Shown here: positions 37,546 through 45,252 of the stretch, piece after piece
Numbering within the stretch: position 1 is the first letter of the stretch
How the letters are laid out: each line of letters opens with the position of its first letter
Assembly: GCA_965250245.1 (NCBI GenBank)
Contig: OZ252296.1
Location: 3,906,001-3,970,000, forward strand
Direction of reading: 5' to 3'
Origin: JABDIP01 sp965250245
Lineage (GTDB): Bacteria > Pseudomonadota > Alphaproteobacteria > DSM-16000 > Inquilinaceae
Length of the DNA: 64,000 nucleotides
The notes under the pieces: generated by a model
Seen by the model: the letters and a program-made list of their open reading frames with translations, nothing else
The model's database searches: none
Told to the model about the DNA's origin: nothing
Position numbers and translations under genes: made by a program

Positions 37546-38811
37546 ATGACGGTACTGCTCGGCGCCATCGCCGACGATTTCACCGGCGCGACGGATCTCG
37601 CCAACACCCTGGTCAAGCAGGGCATGCGCGCCATCCAGGTGATCGGTGTGCCGGCCGCGCCGATCGATCTCGGCGATGCCGAGGCGGTGGTCGTGGCCCT
37701 GAAATCCCGCACCCTGCCGGCCGCCGAGGCTGTGGCGTCGAGCCTGGCCGCGCTCGCCTGGCTGCGCGGCCTGGGGGCAGAGCAGATCCTGTTCAAGTAC
37801 TGCTCGACCTTCGACTCGACCGCCGAGGGCAATATCGGGCCGGTCGCCGACGCGCTGCTCGAGGCGCTGGAGACCGATTTCGCGCTGGTCTGTCCGGCCT
37901 TCCCCGCCAACCAGCGAACCATCTATCAGGGCCATCTCTTCGTCGGCGACCAGTTGCTGTCCCACTCCTCGATGAAGGACCATCCGCTGACGCCGATGCG
38001 CCAGTCGAACCTGGTATCGCTGATGGCCGCGCAATCGACCCGCGGCGTCGGACTGGTGCCCTATACGGACGTCTCCGCCGGGCCCGCCGCGACAACGGCG
38101 GCGATTGGCCAGCTGCGTGACGACGGCCTGTCCTATGGTGTCATCGATGCCCTGAGCGACTCCGACCTGCTGACGATCGGAGCGGCAGCGGCGGACCACC
38201 GTCTCATCACCGGCGGATCGGGCATCGCCCTCGGCCTGCCGGAGAATTTCCGTCGCCGGGGCCTGCTGGGCGAGCCGGCGGCCGCACCGGTGCCCGCGGC
38301 AGAGGGCCGGGCGCTGATCCTCTCGGGCAGCTGTTCCGCCGCCACCCGCGCCCAGGTCGCGCGTGCCCAAGCCCGCTGGCCCCATCGCCGACTGGATGCC
38401 GACAGCCTCGCCGCCGGGGAAGCCGCGGCGGAGGATGCCATCGCCTGGGCGCTGGCACAGCCGGCGGACTCACCGGTGCTCATCTACACCACCGCCGATC
38501 CGGATTCCGTCGCCGCAACCCAGGCGCGGCTTGGACGCGATCGCGCGGCCACGCTGCTGGAAGAGGCCTTCGGGCGGATCGCGCGGTGCCTTGTGGAGGC
38601 CGGCATCCGGCGCCTGGTGGTGGCCGGCGGCGAGACCTCCGGCGCGGTGGTCTCGGCGCTCGGCGTGCGGGCGCTCAGGATCGGCGCGGAGATCGCACCC
38701 GGCGTGCCCTGGACCGAGACGCTCGATCCGCCACATCTGGCGCTGGCGCTGAAATCCGGCAATTTCGGCGAAGAAGGCTTCTTCGCGACCGCCCTGGACA
38801 TGCAGCTATGA
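37546..38811 (+). CDS. otnK: 3-oxo-tetronate kinase OtnK (four-carbon acid sugar kinase)
   Basis: 421 residues. The family signatures are plain: GAIADDFTGATDLANTLVKQGM at the start, KYCSTFDSTAEGNIGPV, CPAFPANQRTIYQGHLFVGD, and the C-terminal nucleotide-binding VAGGETSGAVVSALG plus ALKSGNFG. OtnK phosphorylates 3-oxo-tetronates made from threonate or erythronate. It is coupled to otnC by an ATGA overlap. The usual neighbouring dehydrogenase and isomerase (otnI) are not seen in the window. Confidence 0.94.
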   Translation: MTVLLGAIADDFTGATDLANTLVKQGMRAIQVIGVPAAPIDLGDAEAVVVALKSRTLPAAEAVASSLAALAWLRGLGAEQILFKYCSTFDSTAEGNIGPVADALLEALETDFALVCPAFPANQRTIYQGHLFVGDQLLSHSSMKDHPLTPMRQSNLVSLMAAQSTRGVGLVPYTDVSAGPAATTAAIGQLRDDGLSYGVIDALSDSDLLTIGAAAADHRLITGGSGIALGLPENFRRRGLLGEPAAAPVPAAEGRALILSGSCSAATRAQVARAQARWPHRRLDADSLAAGEAAAEDAIAWALAQPADSPVLIYTTADPDSVAATQARLGRDRAATLLEEAFGRIARCLVEAGIRRLVVAGGETSGAVVSALGVRALRIGAEIAPGVPWTETLDPPHLALALKSGNFGEEGFFATALDMQL

Positions 38812-39446
38812 GCGAGTCCCGCATCCGCGAGCGCGTCTGCCGCCTGGCGCAATCGATCTTCGACCGCGGCCTGACCTTCGGGTCGACCGGGAACATCAGC
38901 GTGCGGGTCGAAGACGGCTGGCTCATGACCCCGACCGGCTCTTCGCTCGGAACCCTCGACCCGGAGCGCCTGTCCAAGCTTGACGATCGCGGCACCCATG
39001 TCGGCGGCGACAAGCCGACCAAGGAATCCTTCCTGCATGTGGCCATGTATGAGCAGCGGCCGAAGGCGGGCGCGGTCGTGCACCTGCATTCCACCCACTC
39101 TGTCGCGGTGAGCTGCCTCGCCGACATCGACCCGGCCGACGTACTGCCGCCGCTGACCGCGTATTACGTCATGCGGGTCGGCACGCTACCGCTGGTGCCG
39201 TACTTCCCGCCCGGCGACCTCGACCTGGCCAAGGCGGTGAAGGAGATGGCCTCGCGTCATCACGCGGTGCTGCTGGCCAATCACGGTCCGGTGGTCGCCG
39301 GCAAGTCCCTGGAGGACGCGGTCTATGCCACCGAGGAGCTCGAGGAGACGGCGCGGCTCTTCCTGATGCTTCAGGGCGCCCGAACCCGCCCGTTGACGGC
39401 CGATCAGGTTGACGCGCTGAGGCGCAGGTTCCCGGTCGACACCTGA
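38808..39446 (+). CDS. otnC: 3-oxo-tetronate 4-phosphate decarboxylase OtnC (class II aldolase fold)
   Basis: 212 residues. Class II aldolase/adducin fold with the metal histidines in HLHSTHS and a further His near VLLANHGPVVAG; the start GLTFGSTGNISVRVEDGWLMTPTG binds the phosphate end. Following OtnK, it would decarboxylate the 4-phosphate to dihydroxyacetone phosphate. The start at 38808 overlaps the otnK stop by 4 nt. Confidence 0.92.
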   Translation: MSESRIRERVCRLAQSIFDRGLTFGSTGNISVRVEDGWLMTPTGSSLGTLDPERLSKLDDRGTHVGGDKPTKESFLHVAMYEQRPKAGAVVHLHSTHSVAVSCLADIDPADVLPPLTAYYVMRVGTLPLVPYFPPGDLDLAKAVKEMASRHHAVLLANHGPVVAGKSLEDAVYATEELEETARLFLMLQGARTRPLTADQVDALRRRFPVDT

Positions 39447-39462
39447 CCGGATCAATCCGCCG

Positions 39463-40582
39463 CTACTCGGTCGCCTCGGACCCGCCCTGCACCTTGGCCG
39501 CCAGGGCGGCTTCCAGGAAGGCGTCGATATCGCCGTCCAGCACGCCCTGGGCGTTGCCCTTCTCCACGTCCGTGCGCAGGTCCTTGACCATCTGATAGGG
39601 CTGCAGGACGTAGTTGCGGATCTGGTGGCCCCAGCCGGTGTCCGACTTGGCGTCCGCCTGGGCCTGGGCCGCCTCCTCCCGCCGCTTCAACTCGGCCTCG
39701 TAGAGCCGGGCGCGCAGCATGTCCATGGCCCGGGCGCGGTTGCGGTGCTGGGAGCGGTCGTTCTGGCACTGCACCACGATCCCGGTCGGGACATGGGTGA
39801 TGCGCACCGCGCTGTCGGTCTTGTTGACGTGCTGGCCGCCCGCACCGGAGGCGCGGTAGGTATCGACCCTGAGGTCCTTGTCCTCGACGACGATGTCGAT
39901 TGATTCATCGACGACCGGCGAGACCGAGACCGCCGCAAAGCTCGTATGGCGGCGGGACTGGCTGTCGAACGGGCTGATGCGCACCAGCCGGTGGACACCG
40001 GTCTCGGTCTTCAGCCAGCCATAGGCGTTCTCGCCCTTGACCTCGATCGTCGCCGATTTGATCCCGGCCTCTTCGCCGGGGCTCTCCTCGAGCCAGGTGA
40101 CGCTGTGTCCATGCGCCTCGGCCCAGCGCACATACATGCGCAGCAGCATCTCCGCCCAGTCCGCGGCCTCGGTGCCACCCTCCCGGGGGTGCACCTCCAG
40201 ATAGCAGTCATTGCCGTCGGCCTCACCGGACAGCAGGCTCTCCAGCTCCATGCGGGCGGTGCGCGTGTGCAGCTTGGTCAGCGCCTTGCCGGCCTCCTCG
40301 ACCACTTCCTGGTCATCCTCGGCCTCACCCAGCTCGATCAGCTCGACGGTGTCGTTGTAGTCCTGCTCGACGGCGCGATAGCCGGAAATGGCCTGGTCCA
40401 GCCGGGTACGCTCCCGCATCAGGGCCTGCGCCGCACCCGGGTCGTCCCAGAGCTTGGGGTCCTCGACCTGGGCGTTCAGCGCCTCGAGCCGGGCTGTGCT
40501 CTTCTCGAGGTCAAAGAGACCTCCTCAGCAGGGCCAGAGATTGGGCAATCTCATCGGCCACCGCTTGCAGTTCGGCGCGCAT
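39463..40582 (-). CDS. prfB: Peptide chain release factor 2, with programmed +1 frameshift
   Basis: The start ATG is at 40580-40582 (GAGGAG upstream). Codons 1-23 end in ...AGG AGG TCT CTT, then an in-frame TGA at 40511-40513 followed by C. Shifting +1 on CTT-TGA-C restores the long frame (L-D-L-E-K-S...) to the stop at 39463. The full product is about 372 residues. The AGGAGG just before the slip site is the classic internal Shine-Dalgarno stimulator. The GGQ motif (SGAGGQHVNK, near residue 248) and an SPF-type anticodon motif region confirm RF2, which reads UGA and UAA. Low RF2 favours the shift, so the gene autoregulates. Confidence 0.97.
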
Positions 40583-40653
40583 GGGCGCTGCTCCTCGCGG
40601 ATAGGGGTCCTCAGGACCGGGTGTCGGCTGTCGATTTAGGGCGTCGGGCCGCG

Positions 40654-43149
40654 TTAGTAAAGCCCACCGGTCCCCGAGGTCGTGCCGCTGCTCTGGCCGA
40701 AGGTCGAGCCGCCCGCCGTGCCGGTGCTGGCCTCCGGATAGCGGATCGCCGGGCCGGTGCGCACCGGCTCGGTGCCGGGGCGGAAGGGCTGCCAGATGCC
40801 GGGCGTGCCGGGGATCACCGGCATGCCGTCATTGGGATCGACCTGGACCATGCGGATGCCCGGCGGGATGCGGAACGGCGGCACCTCCTGACCGGCAAGG
40901 GCCTCGCCCATGAACTGGACGAAGACCGGCGCGGCGGCGCTGGAGCCGGTCTCGTTCTCGCCCAGGGTGCGGGGATTGTCGAAGCCGACATAGACGCCGA
41001 CCGCCAGGTCGGGCGAGAAGCCGACGAACCAGGCGTCGAAGGAATCGTTGGTGGTGCCGGTCTTGCCGGCCAGCGGCGCGCCGATCGACCGGGCGCGCCA
41101 GCCGGTGCCGCGCAGCACCACGCCTTCCAGCAACGCCACCATCTGGTACACGCTCACCGGGTCGGCAATCTGGGCCCGCTCGTCCGGCAGGTTCGGCGCC
41201 GACTGATCGGCCCAGGGCACGTTGGTGCATTCCGCGCAGGGCCTCTCGTCCTTGCGGAAGATGGTGCGTCCGGTGCGGTCCTGGATGCGGTCGATGAAGG
41301 TCGGGGTGATCTCGCGGCCGCCATTGACCAGCATGGCGTAGGCGGTGGTGAGCTGCAGCGCCGTCGTCTCCACCGAGCCCAGCGCGCTGGAGTAGTAGAG
41401 CGGCATGTTGTCGAAGATGTGGAAGTCGCGGGCGATGTCGCGGACCGGCTCAAGGCCGATTTCCTGCAACAGCCGCACGGTCATCAGGTTGCGCGATTTC
41501 TCCACCCCGACCCGGAGCGGCACCGGCCCGAGGAACGTGCCGGAATAGTTCTCCGGCTTGTAGAGCTCTTCCTCCTGCGGCCCCAGATCGATGGCCAGGG
41601 GCGAGTCCAGCAGGATCGTGCTGGGCGTGTAGCCACGGTCGAGCGCGGCCAGATAGACGAAGGGCTTGAAGGCCGAACCCGGCTGCCGCGCCGCCTGGGT
41701 GGCGCGGTTGAACTCGCTCATCGCGAAGCTGTAGCCGCCGGTCATCGCCAGCACCCGGCCGGTATGCGGGTCCATGGCCACGACGGCGCCCTGCACGTCG
41801 GGGACCTGACGCAGGCCGTAGGGGCGGGATTGCGGCGTGTCGGCCGCCGCGGCGGTATCGGTCGCCTCCGCACCCTCGGCGGCGGCGTCCTCCGGATCGT
41901 CGATGAACAGTGCCTCGACGAGCACCACGTCGCCGCGGTTCAGCACGTCCGACGCCCGGGTCGGCTCGGGGCCGACCTCTTGTTCCGCCTGCCACTCGCG
42001 GGCCCAGAGCAGTTCGTCCAGCGAAATCGTGCCGCGGCTGCCGTCCGGGAATCCGATCTCGGCCTCCTCGCTGCGCACGTCGACGACGGCGGCCAGGTTC
42101 CAGTCGCCGGCGCCGGCCGGGAAGGCGATCTGGGTCAGGCCTTCCTGCCAATTGTCGGGGTCGCGCAGGGCGGCGACCGGGCCGCGCCAGCCATGCCGGC
42201 GGTCGTAGTCGATCAGCCCCTGGCGCAGCGCCCGGGTGGCGATGTCCTGCAGCCGCGGGTCGACGCTGGTGCGCACCGACAACCCGCCCTTGTAGAGCGC
42301 CTCGTCGCCGTAGATGTCCTGCAGCTCGCGGCGGACCTCCTCGGCGAAATAGTCGGCGGTGATGAATTCGGTGGCGGACCGCTCATAGACGTCGAGCGGC
42401 ACCGCGCGGGCATCGGCACCGCCCTGCGATGTCAGCGCACCGTCCTCGACCATGCGGTCAATCACGTAGTTGCGCCGGGCGATCGCCGCCTCGCGCCGGT
42501 GGATCGGATGGTAGTTGCGCGGCGCCTTGGGCAGGCCGGCCAGGTAGGCGGCCTCGGCGACCGTGAGCTCGGTCAGCGGCTTGTTGAAGTAGTTGAGGGC
42601 GGAGGCGGCCACACCATACGAGTTCCGCCCCAGGTAGATCTCGTTCAGGTAAAGCTCGAGGATCTGGTCCTTGGTGAAGGCCTGCTCGATGCGCAGCGCC
42701 AGCAGCGCCTCGCGGATCTTGCGCTCGTAGGAGACCTCGTTCGACAGCAGGAAGTTCTTGGCGACCTGCTGGGTGATGGTCGAGGCGCCGACCAGCCGGC
42801 GGTCGGAGCCGACATTGCGCAGATTGGTCAGAGCGGCGCGGATGATGCCGACGAAATCGATCCCGCCATGCTCGTAGAAGTTCTGGTCCTCGGCGGAGAT
42901 GAAGGCCTGGATCACATGGTCCGGGATTGCCCCGATCGGCACGAACAGACGGTTCTCCACCGCGTATTCGGCCATCAGACGGCCGTCGCCGGCATGCAGG
43001 CGGGTGGTGATCGGCGGCGCATAGTCTGCGAGCTGGGTGTAGTCCGGCAGGTCCTTGCTGAAATGCTGCAACGCCATGAAGCCGGCAACGCCGCCGGCCA
43101 GTGCCAGGAACACCAGGGAAGAGAAGATCCAGCCAAGAAGTCGCATCAT
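40654..43149 (-). CDS. mrcA: Penicillin-binding protein 1A
   Basis: 831 residues. An N-terminal anchor (about 4-26) is followed by a GT51 transglycosylase domain with EDQNFYEHGGIDFVGIIRA near residue 85 and the RKIREALLALRIEQAFTKDQILELYLNEIYLG block. The transpeptidase domain has SxxK (SAFKPF, near 493) and KTGTT (near 697). An acidic insert (DPEDAAAEGAEATDTAAAADT) sits in the linker. It builds and cross-links peptidoglycan in the periplasm. The ATG at 43149 is followed directly by a second Met. The upstream gene is amiC, with the 141-bp palindrome between. Confidence 0.95.
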   Translation of the reverse strand: MMRLLGWIFSSLVFLALAGGVAGFMALQHFSKDLPDYTQLADYAPPITTRLHAGDGRLMAEYAVENRLFVPIGAIPDHVIQAFISAEDQNFYEHGGIDFVGIIRAALTNLRNVGSDRRLVGASTITQQVAKNFLLSNEVSYERKIREALLALRIEQAFTKDQILELYLNEIYLGRNSYGVAASALNYFNKPLTELTVAEAAYLAGLPKAPRNYHPIHRREAAIARRNYVIDRMVEDGALTSQGGADARAVPLDVYERSATEFITADYFAEEVRRELQDIYGDEALYKGGLSVRTSVDPRLQDIATRALRQGLIDYDRRHGWRGPVAALRDPDNWQEGLTQIAFPAGAGDWNLAAVVDVRSEEAEIGFPDGSRGTISLDELLWAREWQAEQEVGPEPTRASDVLNRGDVVLVEALFIDDPEDAAAEGAEATDTAAAADTPQSRPYGLRQVPDVQGAVVAMDPHTGRVLAMTGGYSFAMSEFNRATQAARQPGSAFKPFVYLAALDRGYTPSTILLDSPLAIDLGPQEEELYKPENYSGTFLGPVPLRVGVEKSRNLMTVRLLQEIGLEPVRDIARDFHIFDNMPLYYSSALGSVETTALQLTTAYAMLVNGGREITPTFIDRIQDRTGRTIFRKDERPCAECTNVPWADQSAPNLPDERAQIADPVSVYQMVALLEGVVLRGTGWRARSIGAPLAGKTGTTNDSFDAWFVGFSPDLAVGVYVGFDNPRTLGENETGSSAAAPVFVQFMGEALAGQEVPPFRIPPGIRMVQVDPNDGMPVIPGTPGIWQPFRPGTEPVRTGPAIRYPEASTGTAGGSTFGQSSGTTSGTGGLY

Positions 43150-43264
43150 CGTTCCAGCTTTGCGGCAGCGTGGTGGGCGGGCGGCTGCCCACAATCCCGT
43201 CAGCCGCTCTTATCGCGCGCAGACTCTAAAGGATTTCCTTAGCGGGAGAATATGACCTTCACAA

Positions 43265-43405
43265 GGCCCCAAGATACGGGGACAGTATACTTTATGATAA
43301 GGGGACTGATAAGGGGACAGTATACCTAACTCCGTTGGAGTTAGGTATACTGTCCCCTTATCAGTCCCCTTATCATAAAGTATACTGTCCCCGTATCTTG
43401 GGGCC
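43265..43405. repeat. 141-bp perfect palindrome (69-bp arms, 3-nt loop)
   Basis: The left arm 43265-43333 and right arm 43337-43405 are exact reverse complements; the loop is GTT. Each arm carries GGGGACAGTATAC twice (43278-43290 and 43313-43325 on the left) and TGATAAGGGG twice. The composition is AT-richer than the surroundings. It sits 5 nt after the amiC stop and 115 nt before the mrcA start. No transposase is near, so a non-autonomous mobile element is the best guess; a very strong RNA hairpin would form in either transcript. Confidence 0.95.
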
Positions 43406-43410
43406 CGCCG

Positions 43411-44703
43411 TCAGGAGTCGGACGGGCGTCCGCGCCAGCCGAAATGGCGGTCGATGGCCGCGGCGATGGCGCGGGCCAGTTCGCCGCGATGCTGCGGCGA
43501 GCGCAGCGCCTGCTCGTCATTGCGGTTCGACAGGTAGCCGAGCTCGACCAGCACCGACGGCACGTCCGGCGCCTTGAGCACCGTGAAGCCGGCCTGGCGG
43601 TGCGGTTGCCCGACCATCCGCGTCGCCTCGCCGAGATAGCTGACCAGGCTGTTGGCCATGCTGCTCGACTCGTTCTGGGTATGGCGCTGCGCCAGGTCGA
43701 TCAGGATCGAGGCGGTCACGTCGTCCACCGGATCCAGGGCAATGCCGGCGAGCGCGTCGGCGCGGTTCTCGCGCGCCGCCAGTTGCTCCGCCTCGCGGTC
43801 GCTGGCTACGTCGGACAGGGTGTAGACGGAGGCGCCGCGGAACCGGGAATCGCTGATCGAATCCGCGTGCAGCGAGATCAGCAATTCGGCGCCGGCGTCA
43901 CGCGCCGTCTGAACCCGCTGGCGCAAGCGCAGGAATTCGTCGTGCTCGCGGGTTAGCACCACTTCGTAGCGACCGGTCGCCTCCAGGATGGTCCTGAGCC
44001 GGCGCGCCACGTCGAGGGTCAAATCCTTCTCGCGCAGTCCGGTGACCCCGACGGCGCCCGGATCGATCCCGCCATGCCCGGCATCGATGGCCACGATGCG
44101 CTGGGCCGCCCGTCGCGACGGCAAGGGCGGCGGCACCGGCACCGCGAATGCCGTGGCAGCCGGCACAAGCTCGGCCGCGACCTCCGGTTCGGGGTCCGGC
44201 TGCGTCGCCGCCTCCGGCTCCAAATCGAGCACGAACCGGTAGGGCAGGTTGCCGACCGCCGGCAGATAGAAGGAGTCCAGCACCCGTGCCGGGCCGGTCA
44301 GGTCCAGCACCACCCGCACCGTGCCATCCTCCCGCGCGCCGTGGCGGTGGCCGGCGATCAGCCCGATGCTGCTGGACCGCGGCGGGCCGGCATTCCATTC
44401 TGCCGCCTCGAAGTCGATCACCATGCGATCGGGGTCTTCCAAGGCGAAGATGCGGAAATCCGCCGCCTCCGACATCTCCAGCACGAAGCGTGTCTTGCTG
44501 CCATGATCGCCGACTCGGGCCGTCAGGATCGACGAGGCGCTGGCCTCGACCGCCTCGGCCTCCGGCGGCGCCCAGCTCGGCACCATGGCCGTGGACGAGT
44601 CCTGTGCCTGCGCCGCAAGGCCATGCCATGCAGAGTCCGGCGCGCCGATCAGCAGCGGCACGGCAAGCAGCGCCAGAAGGCCAGCCCGAACCCAGGTCGT
44701 CAT
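43411..44703 (-). CDS. amiC: N-acetylmuramoyl-L-alanine amidase (AMIN + Amidase_3), AmiC-like
   Basis: 430 residues. A signal peptide (about 1-34) is followed by an AMIN domain for envelope targeting (TRFVLEMSEAADFRIFALEDPDRMVIDF), a proline-rich linker, then Amidase_3 with zinc motifs IDAGHGGIDPG, a Glu after it, and LHADS. It cleaves the stem peptide from MurNAc at septa. The ATG at 44703 is preferred, with GAGG 9 nt upstream; a GTG at 44718 is in frame. It is followed by the palindrome, then mrcA. Confidence 0.93.
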   Translation of the reverse strand: MTTWVRAGLLALLAVPLLIGAPDSAWHGLAAQAQDSSTAMVPSWAPPEAEAVEASASSILTARVGDHGSKTRFVLEMSEAADFRIFALEDPDRMVIDFEAAEWNAGPPRSSSIGLIAGHRHGAREDGTVRVVLDLTGPARVLDSFYLPAVGNLPYRFVLDLEPEAATQPDPEPEVAAELVPAATAFAVPVPPPLPSRRAAQRIVAIDAGHGGIDPGAVGVTGLREKDLTLDVARRLRTILEATGRYEVVLTREHDEFLRLRQRVQTARDAGAELLISLHADSISDSRFRGASVYTLSDVASDREAEQLAARENRADALAGIALDPVDDVTASILIDLAQRHTQNESSSMANSLVSYLGEATRMVGQPHRQAGFTVLKAPDVPSVLVELGYLSNRNDEQALRSPQHRGELARAIAAAIDRHFGWRGRPSDS

Positions 44704-44733
44704 GCGTGGAAACCTCACTCGGCCCGAATCAGG

Positions 44734-44761
44734 TAATTACACACTGAATCAAAGACTTCAA
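44734..44761 (-). promoter_or_regulatory. Promoter of amiC
   Basis: Minus-strand -35 TTGAAG (44756-44761) and -10 TAATTA (44734-44739) with 16-bp spacing, about 31 bp before the ATG at 44703. The patch is AT-rich relative to the genome. Confidence 0.55.
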
Positions 44762-45252
44762 ATCAAAAGGTCATTTACGATCTCACGGAGCCCTTAGCCC
44801 TTGGTTAACGAGAGGTTGCGCAGGCGACGCAAGAATCTCTCATTGTCGAAGCCAGAAGCCGTCGCTATGTTGGCACTGCGACTAACCGTATTCCGTTCGA
44901 TCTGCGCGATTTGCCCGCAAGGGCCGCGCGCCGGTCGCAAGGCAGGAAGCTTGCATTGAAATTCCAGGCCGTGCGCATGCGCGGGACGGGTCTTCAATCG
45001 GCCTTCGGGCACGGCATTCCCTGATGCCGGGTTCGGAGTCTATGGCGGCGATACGGTTAAACGGTTAAACACGGAGCCGGTTCGGGCCATCCCGGCCTGG
45101 GCCCGGAGGGACAAGGATCCACGCCGAGCAGGCTGCTGAAGAAGCGCCGTTCGTGACGCTGTTGGGTCGCTCTCCGCGAGCTTCGCACAACAAATGGCAT
45201 GCCATCGGCGCGTCAGTCGCGCGTGCCGGTGCCCATGTCATGAGGACATAGA
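44762..45252. other. Long divergent spacer and rne leader
   Basis: No gene seen. A stem-loop at 44810-44841 (GAGAG and CTCTC outer, TTGCG and CGCAA inner) and a tandem ACGGTTAAACGGTTAAAC near 45053-45070 are the visible structures. The long region before rne is expected, because RNase E mRNAs carry long structured leaders through which the enzyme controls itself. The leader start cannot be fixed by eye. Confidence 0.45.

Noticed and set aside
39946..43242. 1098-residue open frame opposite mrcA and prfB
   Set aside because: It is a high-GC shadow of two certain genes; no domains, and repeats of Arg, Gly, Ala, His typical of antisense frames.
43265..43405. Palindrome as a simple intrinsic terminator
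   Set aside because: Far larger than any terminator and modular inside; termination may be a side effect but does not explain its structure.
44794..45012. 72-residue open frame in the rne leader region, minus strand
   Set aside because: Composition is random-like, there is no family resemblance, and it lies in a region expected to be regulatory and non-coding.
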